Below, one piece after another: positions 5,002 through 5,273 of a stretch of DNA of 5,273 nt (positions are counted from its first letter, which is position 1; every line of letters begins with the position of its first letter). The DNA lies in contig QMND01000056.1 in assembly GCA_003647605.1 (NCBI GenBank), forward strand, positions 1 through 5,273. The letters are read 5' to 3'. Origin of the DNA: Candidatus Shapirobacteria bacterium (GTDB lineage Bacteria; Patescibacteriota; Microgenomatia; UBA12405). The notes beneath the pieces are model-generated. The model was given only the letters and a program-made list of their open reading frames with translations, made no database searches and had not been told where the DNA came from. Position numbers and translations under genes: made by a program.

Positions 5002-5273
5002 TACTTCCTTCTTCTCAGACATCAATGCAACAATATGTATCCACTCCTCACTCCTAAACCCAGCCATACCATCAGTCACCTCAAGATAGTTAGTCTTCTC
5101 ACATATATCCGCCAGATAATGGGGGTTAATGCGAAACACTACTGTCTCTCCCTCATAATCTACTTCATCCACCTCTTTAAACCATCCATTCACCCCCTCT
5201 GCCCTCACTTCCATCTTCCCTGACAATACAGACACCGTAACTCGTTCAGTCCCACTATCACCAGCAAATATCA
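4999..5273 (-). CDS. DnaN-like sliding clamp, C-terminal end (partial, 5' part off the right edge)
   Basis: These are the last 90 residues of a protein resembling the third domain of the bacterial beta clamp, the ring that tethers polymerase to DNA. The pattern fits: GTERVTVSVLSGKMEVRA (edge strands), then VDEVDYEGETVVFRINPHYLADICE, which lines up with the family's YSGAEMEIGFNVSYVLDVL-type segment. LEVTDGMAGFRSEEWIHIVALM then takes the place of the closing strands and the final YVVMPMRL. A six-residue tail, SEKKEV, follows. A GTG at 5235 could be read as a start, but the frame stays open through GDSGTERVT to the window edge and the homology continues through it, so the gene begins outside. 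It is the first readable gene of the operon, and its partner loader is encoded at 1-896. The call rests on pattern similarity of one domain, so it is good but not absolute. Confidence 0.82.
   Translation of the reverse strand, partial: IFAGDSGTERVTVSVLSGKMEVRAEGVNGWFKEVDEVDYEGETVVFRINPHYLADICEKTNYLEVTDGMAGFRSEEWIHIVALMSEKKEV

Noticed and set aside
4999..5235. Complete 78-residue gene starting at GTG 5235
   Set aside because: The frame is open to the right edge and the clamp-like sequence continues upstream of this GTG, so it is the end of a longer gene.
1..5273. CRISPR array, tRNA, insertion sequence or attachment site
   Set aside because: I saw no regularly spaced repeats, cloverleaf, transposase or terminal inverted repeats; coding sequence fills almost the entire window.

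Overview
The window is a compact DNA-replication module, most likely from a tailed bacteriophage or prophage. All seven genes are on the minus strand and read from the right edge to the left. The largest gap between them is 46 bases, and several junctions overlap or abut: ATGA at 3557-3560, TAATG at 2743-2747, and a direct stop-to-start junction at 896/897. This looks like one operon. The plus strand is strongly pyrimidine-rich, so the mRNA is purine-rich. No structural, lysis, integration or tRNA genes are visible, and no gene-free stretch exceeds 300 bases.

In transcription order the genes are: (1) the C-terminal end of a DnaN-like sliding clamp, cut by the right edge; (2) a 61-62 residue protein of unknown function; (3) a 410-residue fusion of a family-4-type, iron-sulfur uracil-DNA glycosylase domain to a DnaQ-like/PolA-type 3'-5' exonuclease domain; (4) a beta-class DNA amino-methyltransferase; (5) a family-A DNA polymerase domain with no exonuclease of its own; (6) a 144-residue two-part small protein with a KOW/SH3-like N-terminal half; (7) a DnaX-like AAA+ clamp loader, cut by the left edge.

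The genes make sense together as a replisome. The clamp loader opens the clamp, the clamp holds the polymerase on DNA, and the UDG-exonuclease protein would supply proofreading and possibly uracil recognition. The most striking point is that the exonuclease and polymerase halves of a PolA-type enzyme are separate genes with a methyltransferase gene fitted exactly between them. The methyltransferase core (3001-3240) is about 30% G+C by hand count, against about 47% in a comparable stretch of the UDG-exonuclease gene (4501-4740). This suggests the methyltransferase arrived later.

The host cannot be fixed from the window. One Shine-Dalgarno site (4989-5001) matches 12 of 13 bases of the complement of a Firmicutes-type 16S rRNA tail, which weakly favours a Gram-positive, Firmicutes-like host.
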